A stretch of DNA of 8,135 nt from assembly GCA_902475855.1 (NCBI GenBank), contig CABSBF010000074.1:1-8135 (forward strand). Reading direction: 5' to 3'. Origin of the DNA: an uncultured Eubacteriales bacterium (GTDB lineage Bacteria > Bacillota > Clostridia > Oscillospirales > Oscillospiraceae). Under the pieces are notes generated by a model. The model saw only the letters and a list, made by a program, of their open reading frames with translations. It had not been told where the DNA came from and searched no databases. Below are positions 6,905-8,135 of this stretch, piece after piece. Position 1 is the stretch's first letter, and each line of letters opens with the position of its first letter. The position numbers and the translations under genes are program-made.

Positions 6905-7936
6905 TCAAGCGCGGTCTGTGCTTTGACGTACCATGAGCGTCGGCTCGATCGCAATGTGCGTGACTTCCGCATGGCGGCCGCACCTGCGCGCATCAATCTG
7001 CTCAAGCAGCAGGTCGACGGCATTGCGGGCAATCTGCTCTGTATCCTGCGCTACCGTAGTAATCTTCGGCGTAGTGTGCAGTGTCGCCATGATATTATCC
7101 ATGCCGACCACCGACAGATCCTGCGGAATGCTGCGGCCATCCGCCGAAGCGGCCGAGAGAAAACCGATTGCCAGCAGGTCGTCCGAGCAGACCGCAGCGG
7201 TCATATCAGATGCGGCCAGCTTTTCATAGGCTCTGCTGCCGCCAATGTATCGTGCATGACCATAGAGCGTCAGCTCTCCGCGGTAATCCACTTCAAACTC
7301 CTTCAGAGCTGCGCGAAACCCTTGCAGTTTCGGATTCAGCACGCCCTGCTCCAGAGACTCCGACACATAGGCAATTCGCCGGTGTCCCAGCTCCAGCAGA
7401 TGCTTCGCCGCCAGATAGCCACATTCATAGGGCGGCGTTCCGACGGTGGAATAACAATCGAAGGAAGAAAGCCCGTGACATACAAACGTAATCGGCAAAT
7501 CCAGCCCACCCAGCACCTTCAGCGCGGTTTTCACATTATCCTGTGTGACCGTGATCGGTGAGGGGACGATGATCGCGCCATCGACATAGCCCGTATTCAT
7601 CCGCTGATAATGCTGAAGCTCCATCCGAAAATCATTGTCCGCATCGCAGACGATGATGCTCTTTCCGTGCTCGTTGAGGCAATAGGCAATCTGCTTCAGA
7701 AGCTTGGCATAATAAGGATACAGAAGGTCGCCGACGATCACCGCAATGGCATCCGTGCTTCCCTTTTTCAGATTCACTCCGGAAGCGTTTGGAAGGTAGT
7801 TCAGTTTTTCTGCCACTTCCAGGATCTCACGCCGTTTAACCTCGGACACGCGGATTTCCCGGTTGCCCAGAACTTTGGAAACGGTCGTCACGGAGGTGCC
7901 GACATAATTTGCAATATCTTTCAGCGTCGCTGCCAT
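6905..7936 (-). CDS. LacI-family transcriptional repressor
   Basis: This 343-residue protein should bind DNA as a dimer and release or tighten on binding a small ligand. The helix-turn-helix starts at once with TLKDIANYVGTSVTTVSKVLGN (4-25; two parts shown together only to mark the domain). The hinge NYLPNASGVNLKKG has Tyr47, Pro49 and Leu56 at the same numbers as LacI; Leu56 is the residue that wedges into the central CG of the operator. The C-terminal half is a periplasmic-binding-protein-like ligand domain with VDGAIIVPS, GHRRIAYVSE, CSDDLLAIGF, SVVGMDN and ITTVAQD segments. I start at 7936 because AGGTG lies six bases upstream and homology begins there. An ATG at 7942 is a possible alternative, and longer in-frame extensions cross the promoter. 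As first gene of the operon it is probably autoregulated. The ligand may be a nucleoside, base or product of this pathway. Confidence 0.93.
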   Translation of the reverse strand: MAATLKDIANYVGTSVTTVSKVLGNREIRVSEVKRREILEVAEKLNYLPNASGVNLKKGSTDAIAVIVGDLLYPYYAKLLKQIAYCLNEHGKSIIVCDADNDFRMELQHYQRMNTGYVDGAIIVPSPITVTQDNVKTALKVLGGLDLPITFVCHGLSSFDCYSTVGTPPYECGYLAAKHLLELGHRRIAYVSESLEQGVLNPKLQGFRAALKEFEVDYRGELTLYGHARYIGGSRAYEKLAASDMTAAVCSDDLLAIGFLSAASADGRSIPQDLSVVGMDNIMATLHTTPKITTVAQDTEQIARNAVDLLLEQIDARRCGRHAEVTHIAIEPTLMVRQSTDRA

Positions 7937-7942
7937 TCTCAT

Positions 7943-7947
7943 CACCT
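7943..7947 (-). promoter_or_regulatory. Ribosome binding site of the repressor gene
   Basis: AGGTG lies six bases before the ATG at 7936 and directly touches the ATG at 7942, which argues for the inner start. It also abuts the candidate operator, so a bound repressor would cover the start of the message region. Confidence 0.5.
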
Positions 7948-7963
7948 GATCAAACGTTAAACC
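7947..7963. promoter_or_regulatory. Candidate LacI-type operator upstream of the operon
   Basis: The sequence TGATCAAACGTTAAACC is centred on CG within the palindrome AACGTT, with partly symmetric flanks, as expected for LacI-family sites. It lies about 7 to 23 bases downstream of the predicted transcription start and just before the ribosome binding site, a position suited to blocking transcription. It lacks the TG of a standard CcpA cre site on the left arm, so the local repressor is the better candidate. An identical copy at 6132-6148 supports a real recognition element. Confidence 0.55.
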
Positions 7964-7976
7964 TTTTCTTGATTTT

Positions 7977-8005
7977 ATTTTACCAGTGTTTTTCCCAATT
8001 GTCCA
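7977..8005 (-). promoter_or_regulatory. Sigma-A-type promoter of the operon
   Basis: TGGACA (8005-8000) matches the -35 box at five of six positions. After exactly 17 bases comes TAAAAT (7982-7977), five of six to the -10 box, preceded by TGG, an extended -10 element. Transcription would begin near 7970. The nearest downstream gene is the repressor, followed by the rest of the operon with no strong terminator between. Confidence 0.7.
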
Positions 8006-8016
8006 TTCTTTTTCCC
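7977..8016 (-). repeat. Two-unit imperfect 20-bp tandem repeat across the promoter
   Basis: On the minus strand the units are GGGAAAAAGAATGGACAATT (8016-7997) and GGGAAAAACACTGGTAAAAT (7996-7977), with 15 of 20 identical positions. The first carries the -35 box and the second the -10 box. No third unit is seen on either side. It could be a duplicated activator or repressor site spaced two helical turns apart, or a relic of a slippage duplication. Confidence 0.5.
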
Positions 8017-8135
8017 GTGCCGCAGGGAATTTCAGCATTTTCCATAAGCACTGCGTAAATTGTTTATGCAAAATGCCGGGGCTTCCGGAAATTACCTTGA
8101 TGCTTTTGGCAGCTTTTCCGCATACTACAATCAGA
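8017..8135. other. Region upstream of the operon promoter; no supported gene
   Basis: This stretch up to the window edge holds a short inverted repeat, TTCCC (8012-8016) with GGGAA (8025-8029) around an 8-base loop, just upstream of the -35 box. A plus-strand reading frame begins with ATG at 8066 and runs off the edge (MQNAGASGNYLDAFGSFSAY and onwards). It has no ribosome binding site and is not recognised. The minus strand is also open in one frame to the edge without a credible product. A divergent gene is possible but unsupported. Confidence 0.3.

Noticed and set aside
6596..7561. Long plus-strand open frame across the MFS and repressor genes
   Set aside because: It spans the junction of two clear minus-strand genes, is rich in Arg, Cys, His and Gln, and has no domain; best explained by codon bias of the opposite strand.
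7947..7963. CcpA catabolite-response (cre) site
   Set aside because: The centre is cre-like (AAACGTT), but the left-arm TG at the required position is missing and the exact local repeat favours the operon's own repressor.
7937..8071. In-frame N-terminal extension of the LacI repressor up to 8071
   Set aside because: It would cross the promoter boxes, operator and ribosome binding site; LacI-family proteins start at the helix-turn-helix, as does the 7936 start.
8078..8096. Possible terminator from the CCGG-type repeats near the right edge
   Set aside because: Only four pairs with no proper U run; not enough for a terminator call.

Overview
The window looks like chromosomal DNA of a Firmicute, most likely an anaerobic gut-type member of the Clostridia. 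The reasons are strong AGGAGG-type ribosome binding sites, a clostridial-style lipoprotein signal peptide ending in LFAC with a Ser/Asp/Glu/Lys-rich linker, moderate GC content judged by eye, and sigma-A-like promoter boxes. The species cannot be named from this sequence.

Everything that can be called with confidence lies on the minus strand and reads right to left as one tightly packed transcription unit. It starts at the right end with a sigma-A-type promoter (about 7977-8005) and a likely operator (7947-7963). Then follow a LacI-family repressor (6905-7936), an MFS transporter (5666-6886), a small nitroreductase-family flavoprotein (5152-5673), a DeoD-like nucleoside phosphorylase (4398-5141), a second small nitroreductase-family protein (3857-4411), a BMP/PnrA-type nucleoside-binding lipoprotein (2687-3811), a double-domain ABC ATPase (1098-2657), a first ABC permease (22-1101), and the first seven codons of what should be the second permease (1-21). 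Junctions are overlaps of 4 to 14 nt or gaps of 0 to 45 nt. The largest gap, before the lipoprotein gene, holds a GC palindrome.

The genes suggest uptake of a nucleoside-like compound by a BMP-type ABC importer (NupNOPQ/YufNOPQ type), phosphorolysis in the cytoplasm, and redox modification of the compound or its base by one or both flavoproteins. The MFS carrier would move a substrate or product, all under a local, autoregulated LacI-type repressor. This pathway is an inference. The most unusual points are: (1) the phosphorylase aligns without gaps to E. coli DeoD through residue 217 but has Ser where the catalytic Asp204 should be; (2) two dissimilar nitroreductase-family genes flank the phosphorylase; (3) the 17-bp candidate operator before the repressor gene is repeated exactly inside the MFS coding sequence 1.8 kb downstream; (4) the promoter is built on a 20-bp imperfect tandem repeat.

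No rRNA, tRNA, CRISPR array, insertion sequence or convincing strong terminator is visible. The operon continues past the left edge of the window.
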